A stretch of DNA of 64,000 bases. Source: Nonomuraea rhodomycinica (lineage in GTDB: Bacteria > Actinomycetota > Actinomycetes > Streptosporangiales > Streptosporangiaceae). The position numbers and the translations under genes are program-made. Of the stretch, positions 17,599 through 25,009 are shown one piece after another; the stretch's first letter is position 1, and each line of letters opens with the position of its first letter. Below the pieces are notes generated by a model. The model did not search any database and was not told where the DNA came from. It saw only the letters and a program-made list of their open reading frames with translations. Where the stretch lies: positions 1 through 64,000 of the forward strand of contig NZ_JABWGO010000017.1 of NCBI RefSeq assembly GCF_013363995.1. The letters run 5' to 3'.

Positions 17599-18237
17599 AT
17601 GCCCAGCACGACGACCGACGCCGCCCCAGATCCCTCGCCCGCGCCGGTGGGACGCCGCGAGCGCAAGAAGGCCGCCACCCGCCAGGCCATCGCCGACGCC
17701 GCACTGCGGCTGTTCCTGGAGCGCGGATACGACGCGGTCGGCATCCGCGAGATCGCGGACGCCGCCGACGTGTCCACCACCACGCTGTTCAAGCACTTCC
17801 CGGTGAAGGAAGCCCTCGTCTTCGACGAGGACTCCGAGCAGGAGGCCCGCCTGCTCGCCGCCGTCCGCGAGCGGCCCGAGGGCCAGTCCGTCCCCGCCGC
17901 GCTGCGCGAGCACGCCCTGACCAGACGGCTCGCCACCGCCGGCGGCGACGCCCGCTTCGCCGCCTTCACCGACCTGGTGGCCGGCACCCCCGCGCTGCGC
18001 GACTACGCGCAGAACATGTGGCTGCGCCACACCGCCGCACTCGCCCGGGCCATCGCCGAGGAGAGCGGCCTGGCCGCGGACGACCCCGCCTGCGCCGCCC
18101 TGGCCCACTTCGCCCTCGAAGCTCCCCGCGCGGCCTACGCCTGCGCCGATCCCCGCGAAGCCGTCAACCGGGCCTTCGACCTCCTGGAACACGGCTGGAC
18201 CGCGCTCGCCCGGACCGAGGCGCCCCCGCGATCGTAA
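17599..18237 (+). CDS. TetR-family transcriptional regulator
   Basis: A 212-residue repressor with an N-terminal helix-turn-helix: RQAIADAALRLFLERGYDAV, then IREIADAADVSTTTLFKHF. The variable C-terminal ligand domain follows. The recognition helix pattern TTTLFKHFP is typical of the family. It is divergent from the flavin monooxygenase and probably controls it and itself. Its stop codon lies inside a palindrome (18233-18250), so it may also act on what follows. Confidence 0.9.
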   Translation: MPSTTTDAAPDPSPAPVGRRERKKAATRQAIADAALRLFLERGYDAVGIREIADAADVSTTTLFKHFPVKEALVFDEDSEQEARLLAAVRERPEGQSVPAALREHALTRRLATAGGDARFAAFTDLVAGTPALRDYAQNMWLRHTAALARAIAEESGLAADDPACAALAHFALEAPRAAYACADPREAVNRAFDLLEHGWTALARTEAPPRS

Positions 18238-18250
18238 GCGACTGCTTACG
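18233..18250. promoter_or_regulatory. Palindromic site, TetR-operator-like
   Basis: CGTAAGC (18233-18239), spacer GACT, then GCTTACG (18244-18250): a perfect 7+7 inverted repeat of the size and form of TetR-family operators. It spans the stop codon of the TetR gene and lies 32 bases before the start of the small Trp/Cys-rich frame at 18283. It could also act as a short terminator, although the stem is small. Confidence 0.5.
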
Positions 18251-18282
18251 TCGCGACGAGGCCCGAGTTGTACAGTGAAATC

Positions 18283-18450
18283 ATGAACCCTCCAGGATCG
18301 TGGTGCGAGCGGCCCGGGCCGCAGGCCCCCTCGTGCGAGCTCCCGTCGCCGTGGAGCGAGCCGAAGCGCCCGGCGGGCTGGTGCGAGGTTCCCGAGTCGC
18401 CGGTCGTGTCCCTCCTCGGCCACCTTCTGAAGGCCGCGGCCAAGCGCTGA
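18283..18450 (+). CDS. Possible small Trp/Cys/Pro-rich protein
   Basis: A 55-codon frame from ATG 18283. It contains repeated short motifs, SWCERP, SCELP, PWSEP and GWCEVP, then a hydrophobic helix VVSLLGHLLKAAAKR. Third codon positions are GC-rich, as in real genes here. It lies directly after a palindromic operator-like site. The ribosome site is weak and I know no family for it. It may equally be a chance frame; the three cysteines and regular Trp/Glu pattern are the main reason to list it. Confidence 0.35.
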   Translation: MNPPGSWCERPGPQAPSCELPSPWSEPKRPAGWCEVPESPVVSLLGHLLKAAAKR

Positions 18451-18521
18451 CGCCCCGCGAGGCCGCGGCCGGGCAGCACCGGTCGCGGACCGTGGCCGAG
18501 CGCTGACCGCCCGTCGGGACG

Positions 18522-18553
18522 GCGGGGCCGCCGTAGATCCTCCGCGGCCCCGC
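18522..18553. terminator. Intergenic hairpin
   Basis: GCGGGGCCGC (18522-18531) pairs with GCGGCCCCGC (18544-18553) around a 12-base loop. It lies in the gap between the small frame and the membrane-protein operon starting at 18649, and probably terminates upstream transcription. Confidence 0.6.
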
Positions 18554-18648
18554 GCTGAGCTGTGCCGTCGTCCGCGGCGTGGCGGCAGCCCCGTGATAGA
18601 AGGGCGATTCGATGGGTAGGCGCCTTCCTCGTCAGAGGAGGCGACGAC

Positions 18649-19029
18649 GTGAACGAGACCCACAGACTGGTCAACGACCTGTCCGATCAGGTCACCCGGC
18701 TCGTCAAGGACGAGCTGCGGCTGGCCCGGCTGGAACTGACCGAGAAGGGCAGGCACGCGGGGTTCGGCGCGGGCCTGTTCGGCGCCGCGGGCATGCTCGC
18801 GTTCCTCGGCGGCGCGACGCTGGTCGCCGCGGTCGCGCTGCTCCTGGCGCTGGTCATGCCGGCATGGGCGGCCACCGCGGTGGTGGCGGGCGCGCTGTTC
18901 GTCATCGCGGCCGTCGTCGGCCTGATCGGTAAGAGACAAGTGGAACGGGCCACGCCTCCGGTGCCCAGCGAGGCCATCGAGAGCGTGAAGACCGACATCG
19001 ACGTGGTCAAGGGGAAGGTGCGGCGATGA
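18649..19029 (+). CDS. Phage holin superfamily / Act_7 TM membrane protein
   Basis: A 126-residue protein of the actinobacterial 'phage holin family', DUF1469-like. An amphipathic N-terminal helix (LVNDLSDQVTRLVKDELRLA) is followed by two membrane segments (about residues 45-70 and 78-100) and a charged tail. Despite the name these are cellular membrane proteins, not lysis proteins. GTG 18649 is preceded by AGAGGAGG at good spacing. It is the first gene of a tightly overlapping set (holin-like, DUF3618, YihY, lipoprotein); its stop overlaps the next ATG. Function is not established; envelope maintenance or stress is likely from the company it keeps. Confidence 0.8.
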   Translation: MNETHRLVNDLSDQVTRLVKDELRLARLELTEKGRHAGFGAGLFGAAGMLAFLGGATLVAAVALLLALVMPAWAATAVVAGALFVIAAVVGLIGKRQVERATPPVPSEAIESVKTDIDVVKGKVRR

Positions 19030-19823
19030 GCGAGACGGACCCCGGATACAGCGAGCAGCACGCCGGGAACGTCGGTGCCCACAGGGTGACCGTGGGCATG
19101 CCGACCGACGAGGAGTCGATCAACGTGCCCCAGACCCGGGCGGGCGCGGCGGAGAACGCGCTCAAAGCCGAGGCGGACCGGACCGAGCACGAGAGGTTCG
19201 ACCCCGAACCCTTGGTGCGGGACGACCGCACGGCGGCTGTGGAGGAACGCGAGGGTGAGGCCCGCTCCCAGGGCCCCCAGCAGGTGACGGCCGAGGCCAG
19301 GCACGGGGCCGGGCCGGGCGCGGGCACCGCCGCGGACGTGGGCCGGGGGGCCGGTGCCGGACACGCGCGCGAGGCGCGGCCGGCGCGTCACGGCGGTGGC
19401 GAGGACGACGAGGAGGATCAAGTGCGCAGACGCATCGAGGAGACCCGCGGGCAGCTGGGCCAGACCGTGGCCGAGCTGGCGCACAAGGCGGACGTGAAGC
19501 ACCGCGCCGGTGAGATGGCCGGCAGCGCCAAGGCCAGGGCCGGCGAGATGGCCGGCGCGGTCTCGCACAAGGCGGGTGAGGTCGCGGGCACGGTCTCGCA
19601 CAAGGCGGGCGAGGTCGCGGGCACGGTCTCGCACAAGGCCGGCGCGATGGCGGGCACGGTCACGGGCAAGGTCCGTGAGGTGACGCCCGACCAGGTCAAG
19701 GACGTGGCCGGCAAGGTCGGCGAGCGGGCCCGCAGGCGGCCCGCGCTGGTCGTGCTGGCCGCCGCCGGCACGGTCGCCGTGTTCGTGCTGCGCCGCGCCA
19801 TGAGGCGCACCAGGCGCAGGTGA
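19026..19823 (+). CDS. DUF3618 domain-containing protein
   Basis: A 265-residue protein overlapping the previous gene by 4 bases. The first half is acidic and low in complexity. The DUF3618 core RRRIEETRGQLGQTVAELAH begins near residue 137. It is followed by apolipoprotein-like helical repeats of AGEVAGTVSHK type and a C-terminal membrane helix ALVVLAAAGTVAVFVLRR with a basic end. This looks like a membrane-anchored helical protein with a long soluble arm. The common partnership with holin-like and YihY genes is seen here. No catalytic function is known. Confidence 0.8.
   Translation: MSETDPGYSEQHAGNVGAHRVTVGMPTDEESINVPQTRAGAAENALKAEADRTEHERFDPEPLVRDDRTAAVEEREGEARSQGPQQVTAEARHGAGPGAGTAADVGRGAGAGHAREARPARHGGGEDDEEDQVRRRIEETRGQLGQTVAELAHKADVKHRAGEMAGSAKARAGEMAGAVSHKAGEVAGTVSHKAGEVAGTVSHKAGAMAGTVTGKVREVTPDQVKDVAGKVGERARRRPALVVLAAAGTVAVFVLRRAMRRTRRR
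19560..19658 (+). repeat. Three tandem 33-bp repeats in the DUF3618 gene
   Basis: Copies at 19560-19592, 19593-19625 and 19626-19658, each beginning GTCTCGCACAAGGC and ending GCGGGCACG. They are in frame and encode an 11-residue helical repeat (VSHKAGEVAGT). Copies one and two differ at a single base, which indicates recent duplication. Confidence 0.9.
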
Positions 19824-20854
19824 GCGGCAAGGAGGAGGAGGCCCACCGGGCACAGACGGGCGGCGAGGAACAGCGGGAGCGTCGGGCACAGGTGGGCGTC
19901 ACGGAACAACAGGACCGGCGGGGCGTCCCCGAGCGCCCCGCCGACTTCCCGCGCAGGGCCTGGTGGAGCGTGCTGAAGCGCACGTTCATCGAGTTCAAGG
20001 ACGACAACGTCCAGGACCTCGCCGCCGCCCTCACCTACTACGCGGTGCTGTCGATCTTCCCGGCGATGATCGTGCTGGTGTCGCTGTTCGGGCTGCTCGG
20101 CCGGGACGACACGGCGGTGATCGTCGGGCACCTCGCGGTGCTGGCCCCCGCGGAGGTGCGCGACCTGCTCCAGCAGGGTGTCGCGGGCGTGCAGCGGGTC
20201 GGGTCAGCGAGCGTGTTCGCCCTCGTCGGCCTGGCCGTCGCCCTGTGGTCGGCCTCCGGGTACATCGCGGCCTTCATCCGGGCCTGCAACGCCATCTACG
20301 ACATCGAGGAGGGCCGGCCGTTCTGGAAGACGACCCCGCTGCGGATCGGCCTGACCGTCCTCGTGACCGTGCTGCTCGCGGTCGGCGCGATCGCCGTGAC
20401 GCTCACCGGCCGCCTCGCCGACGTGGCGGGCCGGGCCCTGGGAGTGGGCGACGTGGTGGTGACCACCTGGAACATCGCGAAGTGGCCCGTCCTGGCGCTG
20501 ATCGCGGCCGGCCTGATCATGGTGCTCTACTGGGCGGCGCCCAACGTGCGCCAGCCGGGCGTGCGCTGGATCAGCCCCGGCGGGCTGCTGGCGGTCGTCC
20601 TCTGGGTGATCGTCTCGGCCGGGTTCGCCCTGTACGCGAGCCACTTCGGCTCCTACAACAAGACGTACGGCACCCTCGCCGCGGTCGTGGTGTTCCTCAT
20701 CTGGCTGTGGCTGTCGAACATGGCGCTGCTGTTCGGCGCGGAGCTCGACGCCGAGCTGATGAGGGAGCGCGCCATCGCGGAGGGAAGACCCGCGGATCGC
20801 GAGCCGTACGCCGAGCCGCGCGACGCGCCGGAGCCCGATAATCTGCCTGAGTGA
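19820..20854 (+). CDS. YihY/BrkB-family inner membrane protein
   Basis: A 344-residue integral membrane protein of the YihY/virulence factor BrkB family. It has a charged N-terminal tail of about 45 residues. The family core TFIEFKDDNVQDLAAALTYYAVLSIFPAMIV (split here by segment) follows, and then about six membrane segments with SYNKTYGTLAAVVVFLIWLWLSN near the end. GTG 19820 overlaps the upstream stop. Members were once thought to be RNase BN, which is not supported; transport or envelope roles are suspected. It is the main transmembrane component of this operon. Confidence 0.88.
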   Translation: MSGKEEEAHRAQTGGEEQRERRAQVGVTEQQDRRGVPERPADFPRRAWWSVLKRTFIEFKDDNVQDLAAALTYYAVLSIFPAMIVLVSLFGLLGRDDTAVIVGHLAVLAPAEVRDLLQQGVAGVQRVGSASVFALVGLAVALWSASGYIAAFIRACNAIYDIEEGRPFWKTTPLRIGLTVLVTVLLAVGAIAVTLTGRLADVAGRALGVGDVVVTTWNIAKWPVLALIAAGLIMVLYWAAPNVRQPGVRWISPGGLLAVVLWVIVSAGFALYASHFGSYNKTYGTLAAVVVFLIWLWLSNMALLFGAELDAELMRERAIAEGRPADREPYAEPRDAPEPDNLPE

Positions 20855-21279
20855 GGCGTCGGCGAGCAGGCATCGCGTCCGTGCTGCTGATCGCCGCCGT
20901 GACCGCCGGATGTGGCGGCGGGGCGGCGGTCAGCGATCTCGGCGTGGTCGTCAAGGGCGCCAAGGGCGCCACCGTCCCGGTCGAACTGCACCCCGGCCAG
21001 CGGTTCTCGCTGGCCGTGCCCGACAACCGGTCCGCGGGCGACAGCTGGACCCTGGAGGCGCTGCCGGACGCCACGGTCGCCTCGTTCATCAGCAAGGAGG
21101 CGCGGCGCGAGGACGCGCAGGGCGTCACCTACTTCGTCTTCAACGCCAAACGGCCCGGCGCCACCACCATCAGGCTGCACGACTGCTGGCGCTGCGGCGG
21201 CGCGACCACGCCCCCGACCGAGGAGAGCCGCCTGCGGTCCGGCGAGGCGATCTTCGACCTGACCGTGTCCCCGCGCTGA
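20851..21279 (+). CDS. Lipoprotein with chagasin-like (I42) inhibitor domain
   Basis: A 142-residue lipoprotein. The signal region RRRRAGIASVLLIAAVTAGC ends in the lipobox TAGC. The mature part resembles the chagasin/I42 fold of cysteine-protease inhibitors: NRSAGDSWTLEA corresponds to the NPTTG-like loop, GVTYFVFNAKRPGATTIRL to the later conserved strands, and DCWRCGG to the final loop. It would sit on the outer face of the membrane and could restrain a papain-like protease, its own or a foreign one. GTG 20851 overlaps the YihY gene stop. The inhibitor role is inferred from motif similarity only. Confidence 0.7.
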   Translation: MRRRRAGIASVLLIAAVTAGCGGGAAVSDLGVVVKGAKGATVPVELHPGQRFSLAVPDNRSAGDSWTLEALPDATVASFISKEARREDAQGVTYFVFNAKRPGATTIRLHDCWRCGGATTPPTEESRLRSGEAIFDLTVSPR

Positions 21280-21347
21280 GCCGGGACGCGGGAGGCGTCC
21301 AAGATCGATCCTTGATCGAAACGATTCGGGTCGGGCAGGCTGCGGGG

Positions 21348-22130
21348 ATGGACTACGGCAGGGACTTCGTACGGGTGCGCGCCGCGGCGGACGGCGCCGA
21401 GACCATCTCGTGGTGGACCGGCGACGTGTACGGCTGGCGGCGCGACGACGGCCCGCACCACCTGTTCGGCTTCGAGGGGCTCAACGTGGCCCGCGCCGAG
21501 CGCGACGACAGCGGCGGCTGGCGGCTGCTGACCCGCGAGGCCGCCGCCTACCTCGACCCGGTCACCCGGGAGCCCCTCACCACCTGGGACAACCCGTTCA
21601 CCGGCGAGGCCGTCGAGGTGATGCACGTCTTCAACGACCCGGTCAACCAGCCGCTCGGCGACCGGCCCGTGCCGTTCACCCGGGTCGGCGACCAGGTCGT
21701 CCACCACGTGGACGTGCGCCTGGCCTACCCGTCGCCGCTGCCGGTCGCCGACTTCCCCGGCCACTCGGCGGGCGACACGTACCGGGCGATGGAGCTGTTC
21801 CAGTTCTTCTCCCGCGCCGCCGACCTGGACACGGGCGCCCCCGACGTGCCGAGCCACTTCTCGTGGTGCCGGGTGTCGCCGTGGCTGCCGTGGATGGCGA
21901 TGGGGCAGCGGGAGGGGGCGCTGGTCTACCACTGCCGGGGCGGCAAGGTGAGCGAGGTGCCCGAGTGGCTGGCCGGCTTCGCCGGGGAGCGGTTCCTGCG
22001 CGCGCCCGAGACCTGGTCGGCGCCGAACATGACGAGCTGGACCGCCTTCCGCGACCGCGCCGGGGACCCAGGCCGTGCCGGCGACCGCTCCCGCGCCGGC
22101 GATCCCCGCGGGAGCCGGGCCGGCGGGTAG
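21348..22130 (+). CDS. DUF1838 family protein
   Basis: A 260-residue soluble protein that matches DUF1838 by pattern: SWWTGDVYGW near the start, FGFEGLNVAR, YLDPVTREPLTTWDNPFTGEAVEV in the first third (cut here for length), and SHFSWCRVSPWLPWMAMGQ late. The C-terminus has low-complexity GDP/RAG repeats (residues 235-260). No enzyme activity is established for the family. ATG 21348 lacks a strong ribosome site. It is co-oriented with the HIT gene 9 bp downstream. Confidence 0.75.
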   Translation: MDYGRDFVRVRAAADGAETISWWTGDVYGWRRDDGPHHLFGFEGLNVARAERDDSGGWRLLTREAAAYLDPVTREPLTTWDNPFTGEAVEVMHVFNDPVNQPLGDRPVPFTRVGDQVVHHVDVRLAYPSPLPVADFPGHSAGDTYRAMELFQFFSRAADLDTGAPDVPSHFSWCRVSPWLPWMAMGQREGALVYHCRGGKVSEVPEWLAGFAGERFLRAPETWSAPNMTSWTAFRDRAGDPGRAGDRSRAGDPRGSRAGG

Positions 22131-22139
22131 GGTCGGCCG

Positions 22140-22580
22140 GTGAGCACCGACCTGTTCTGCGAGATCGTCGCCGGGCGACGGCCCGCGTTCGTCGTCCACT
22201 CCGACGCGGTGGCCGTCTCGTTCCTCGACGCGCGGCCGCTGTTCAAGGGCCACGTGCTGGTGGTGCCCCGGCGGCACGTCGAGACGCTCGCCGACCTGCC
22301 CGCCGCCGACGTGGGGCCGTTCTTCGCGCGGGTCCAGGCCCTCGCCCGCGCCGTGGAGGAGGCCATGGAGGCCGCCGGCACGTTCGTCGCGATGAACAAC
22401 CACGTCAGCCAGAGCGTGCCGCACCTGCACGTCCACGTGGTGCCGCGCAACCGCAAGGACGGCCTGCGCGGCTTCTTCTGGCCGCGCACGAAGTACGACT
22501 CCGACGACGAGGCCCGCGCGTACGCCGCCGCCGTCGCCGGGGCGCTCGCCGCGGGACAGGCCGCCGGAGCCGCCGAGTAG
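22140..22580 (+). CDS. HIT-family protein (nucleotide hydrolase/transferase)
   Basis: A 146-residue histidine-triad protein. The catalytic motif is SVPHLHVHVVPR near residue 95, preceded by the nucleotide-binding FKGHVLVVPRRHVETLADL. HIT proteins hydrolyse AMP-linked compounds or diadenosine polyphosphates. GTG 22140 sits 9 bp after the DUF1838 gene stop and 11 bp before the sensor kinase gene, so the three are probably cotranscribed. Confidence 0.88.
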   Translation: MSTDLFCEIVAGRRPAFVVHSDAVAVSFLDARPLFKGHVLVVPRRHVETLADLPAADVGPFFARVQALARAVEEAMEAAGTFVAMNNHVSQSVPHLHVHVVPRNRKDGLRGFFWPRTKYDSDDEARAYAAAVAGALAAGQAAGAAE

Positions 22581-22591
22581 GCTCGCGCGGT

Positions 22592-23770
22592 GTGGAGTAC
22601 CTCGTCGCCGTCGCCGTGGCGGCCGGGCTCGTGGGCGTGCCCGCGCTCGTCCTCTGGCGGGTCATGCGCGGCCGCCGGGAGCTGGGCACCAGCCCGGCCG
22701 AGCGGGCCACGTTCGAGACCCTGCACACCGCCTCCCTCGCCGGCCCGCCGCTGCGGGCGGGCCTGACCGCCGACGGCGCCGAGCGGGCCTCGCGGCACCT
22801 GCGGGCGCTGCTCGGCTCCTCCGCGCTCGCCATCACCGACGGCGAGCGGCTGCTGGTGTACGACGGCGCGGGCGAGCACCACGCCGGGCAGGCGTTCGAG
22901 CAGGCGCGGGCGACGCTGAAGGACGGCCGGACGCAGGTGCTGGCCGTGGACTGCGACCTGCTGGAGTGCCCTGTCCGGCACGCCGTCGTCGTGCCGCTCA
23001 CCACCGACGACCGGGTCGTCGGCACGCTGGCCGCCTACGGCCCGCACGCCTCGGCGGGCCTGGTCAAGGCCGCCCAGGAGGTGGCCGGCTGGGTCGACTC
23101 GCAGCTGGAGCTGGCCGAGCTGGACCGCTCGCGCACGCTGCTCATGGAGGCCGAGGTGCGGGCGCTGCGCGCGCAGATCTCGCCGCACTTCATCTACAAC
23201 TCGCTGACCACCATCGCCTCGTTCGTCCGCACCGACCCGGAACGGGCGCGCGAGCTGCTGCTGGAGTTCGCCGACTTCACCCGCTACTCCTTCCGGCGGC
23301 ACGGCGAGTTCACCACGCTGGCCGAGGAGCTGCGCTCCATCGACCGCTACCTCACCCTGGAACGCGCCCGGTTCGGCGACCAGCTCCAGGTGACCCTGCG
23401 CATCGCCCCCGAGGTGCTGCCCGTGGCCGTGCCGTTCCTGTGCCTGCAGCCGCTCGTCGAGAACGCCGTCCGCCACGGCCTGGAGAGCCGCAACGGAGTC
23501 GGCCGCATCGTCATCGTGGCCGAGGACGGCGGCGCCGAGTGCCGCATCAGCGTCGAGGACGACGGCCTCGGCATGGAACCCGACCGGCTGCGCCGCATCC
23601 TCGCCGGTGAGATCGCCCCGTCGGGCGGCGTCGGGCTGGCCAACGTGGACGAGCGGCTGCGCCAGGTCTACGGGGACGAGTACGGGCTGGTCGTGGAGAC
23701 CGGCGAGGGAGCGGGCACGAAGGTCAACGTGAGGTTGCCGAAGTATCACCCGGGCGTCTCGGCCCGTTGA
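22592..23770 (+). CDS. LytS-type sensor histidine kinase
   Basis: A 392-residue kinase. One N-terminal membrane helix (about residues 3-25) precedes a GAF-like sensor region ending at YGPHASAGL. The His_kinase domain follows with the phosphoacceptor motif QISPHFIYNSLTTIASFVR, and then the HATPase domain (PLVENAVRHGLESR, DDGLGMEP, GVGLANVDERLRQVYG). It belongs to the LytS/YpdA/BtsS group, which pairs with LytTR response regulators. It is immediately followed by such a regulator and then by a symporter, so it probably senses a small carboxylic acid or the nutritional state. Confidence 0.9.
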   Translation: MEYLVAVAVAAGLVGVPALVLWRVMRGRRELGTSPAERATFETLHTASLAGPPLRAGLTADGAERASRHLRALLGSSALAITDGERLLVYDGAGEHHAGQAFEQARATLKDGRTQVLAVDCDLLECPVRHAVVVPLTTDDRVVGTLAAYGPHASAGLVKAAQEVAGWVDSQLELAELDRSRTLLMEAEVRALRAQISPHFIYNSLTTIASFVRTDPERARELLLEFADFTRYSFRRHGEFTTLAEELRSIDRYLTLERARFGDQLQVTLRIAPEVLPVAVPFLCLQPLVENAVRHGLESRNGVGRIVIVAEDGGAECRISVEDDGLGMEPDRLRRILAGEIAPSGGVGLANVDERLRQVYGDEYGLVVETGEGAGTKVNVRLPKYHPGVSAR

Positions 23771-23782
23771 CCGCGCCGCTGG

Positions 23783-24553
23783 ATGTCGGTTTCATCCATG
23801 TCTATGGCGCAACTCAGGGTCCTCGCGGTCGACGACGAGCTGCCCGCTCTGGAGGACCTGTCGTACCTGCTGCGCGCCGACCCCCGCATCGGCGAGGTGG
23901 CGACCGCCCGTGACGGCGCCGCGGCCCTGCGGCTGCTGGACCGCGCCATCGCCGAGGGCCGCCCGATCGACGCGGTGTTCCTCGACATCCGGATGCGCGG
24001 GCTCGACGGCGTCGTGCTGGGCCGGCTGCTGTCGCGCTTCGCCAACCCGCCGCGCGTGGTGTTCGTCACCGCGTACGAGGAGCACGCCATCGAGGCGTTC
24101 GAGATCAAGGCGGAGGACTACCTGCTCAAGCCGGTGCGCCCGGAGCGGCTGGCCGAGGCGATCCGGCGGGTCGCGGTCTCGGCGGAGGTGCCGGTCGAGG
24201 GCGGCGAGTCCGACACGATCCCGGTCGAGCTGGGCGGCGTGACGCGGTTCGTCTCCAGCGCCGACGTCGTCTACGTGGAGGCGCACGGCGACTACGCCCG
24301 CCTGCACACGCCCACCGGCAGCCATCTGGTGCGCATCCCGCTGGCCACGCTGGAGGAGCGCTGGGCCTCGGCGGGGTTCGTCCGCGTGCACCGCAGCCAC
24401 CTGGTGGCGGTCAAGCACATCGAGGAGCTGCACATCGACTCGGGCCGCTGCACGGTCCGGGTGGGGGAGACGGAGATCCCGGTCAGCCGCCGCCACACGC
24501 GCGAGCTGCGCGACCTGCTCGTCCGCCGCGCGCGGAGAGGACGCCCCGAATGA
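23783..24553 (+). CDS. LytTR-type response regulator
   Basis: A 256-residue regulator. The receiver domain has the acidic pair VDDE, the phosphoacceptor Asp in AVFLDIRMRGLDG, the Thr in VFVTAYEEHA and the Lys in YLLKPVRPERL. The LytTR DNA-binding domain follows (VVYVEAHGDYARLHTPTG, then FVRVHRSHLVAVKHIEEL). Start choice is uncertain: ATGs at 23783, 23798 and 23804 are all in frame without clear ribosome sites. Its stop codon overlaps ATG 24550, the first of a chain of mini-frames leading to the DUF485 gene. It likely activates the downstream transporter genes. Confidence 0.9.
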   Translation: MSVSSMSMAQLRVLAVDDELPALEDLSYLLRADPRIGEVATARDGAAALRLLDRAIAEGRPIDAVFLDIRMRGLDGVVLGRLLSRFANPPRVVFVTAYEEHAIEAFEIKAEDYLLKPVRPERLAEAIRRVAVSAEVPVEGGESDTIPVELGGVTRFVSSADVVYVEAHGDYARLHTPTGSHLVRIPLATLEERWASAGFVRVHRSHLVAVKHIEELHIDSGRCTVRVGETEIPVSRRHTRELRDLLVRRARRGRPE

Positions 24554-24620
24554 GCCACCGCGCCCGCAGAGGATGCCCCCGATGAGTCATCGCGCCCGCA
24601 GAGGATGCCCCGGATGAGCC
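24524..24620 (+). repeat. 32-bp tandem repeat of a stop/start junction, encoding two 11-codon mini-frames
   Basis: ATG codons at 24550, 24582 and 24614 are spaced exactly 32 bases apart within near-identical repeats, each preceded by AGAGGA as a possible ribosome site. The first ATG overlaps the response-regulator stop (ATGA). It opens a frame SHRARRGCPR that ends at 24585. That stop overlaps ATG 24582, which opens SHRARRGCPG, ending at 24617 and overlapping ATG 24614 of the DUF485 gene. The 3' end of the regulator (RRARRGRPE) is a diverged copy of the same unit. The chain keeps ATGA coupling at each step although 32 is not a multiple of three. Confidence 0.85.
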
Positions 24621-25009
24621 GCCGCGCACAGAGGCCCCCGGACGAGCCGCCGCGGCGGGTGGCCGTGACCAGCCCGCGGACCGCCGCCGCGCGCCGTCCC
24701 CGCTACCCGGCGACCCGGGAGATCGACGAGCAGACCCACCTCGGCGAGGTCTACATGCGCTCGCTGCTGCGCACCCAGTTCCGGCTGGCGATGTTCGTCT
24801 GCACGGTGCTGGGCTGCGTGGTGTGCGGCCTGCCGCTGCTGTTCCTGCTGATCCCGCGGCTGCGCGAGGCCGAGCTGCTCGGCGTCCCGCTGCCGTGGGC
24901 GGTGCTGGCCGGCCTCATCTACCCGGCGTTCGTGATCGGCGCCTGGCTGTACGTGCGCCAGGCCGAGCGCAACGAGCGCCACTTCGCCGACCTGGTCGAA
25001 CGCCCGTGA
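24614..25009 (+). CDS. DUF485 membrane protein (symporter partner)
   Basis: A 131-residue protein with two membrane segments, FRLAMFVCTVLGCVVCGLPL and WAVLAGLIYPAFVIGAWLYV, after a basic N-terminal tail. The conserved RTQFRLAM and the C-terminal RQAERNERHFADLVE are typical of DUF485 subunits that accompany acetate-type sodium/solute symporters. ATG 24614 is the end of the tandem repeat chain; an in-frame ATG at 24605 is also possible. Its stop overlaps the symporter start by 4 bases. Confidence 0.85.
   Translation: MSRRAQRPPDEPPRRVAVTSPRTAAARRPRYPATREIDEQTHLGEVYMRSLLRTQFRLAMFVCTVLGCVVCGLPLLFLLIPRLREAELLGVPLPWAVLAGLIYPAFVIGAWLYVRQAERNERHFADLVERP

Noticed and set aside
18246..18674. 142-codon minus-strand frame over the TetR downstream region
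   Set aside because: It has no ribosome site, no family motifs, crosses the hairpin at 18522 and the strong ribosome site of the holin-like gene.
18649..19029. Prophage signal from the 'phage holin family' protein
   Set aside because: No phage genes lie nearby; this family is a common chromosomal membrane protein in actinomycetes.
19560..19658. Regular repeats considered as a CRISPR-like array
   Set aside because: The copies are directly adjacent without spacers and in frame within a coding region.
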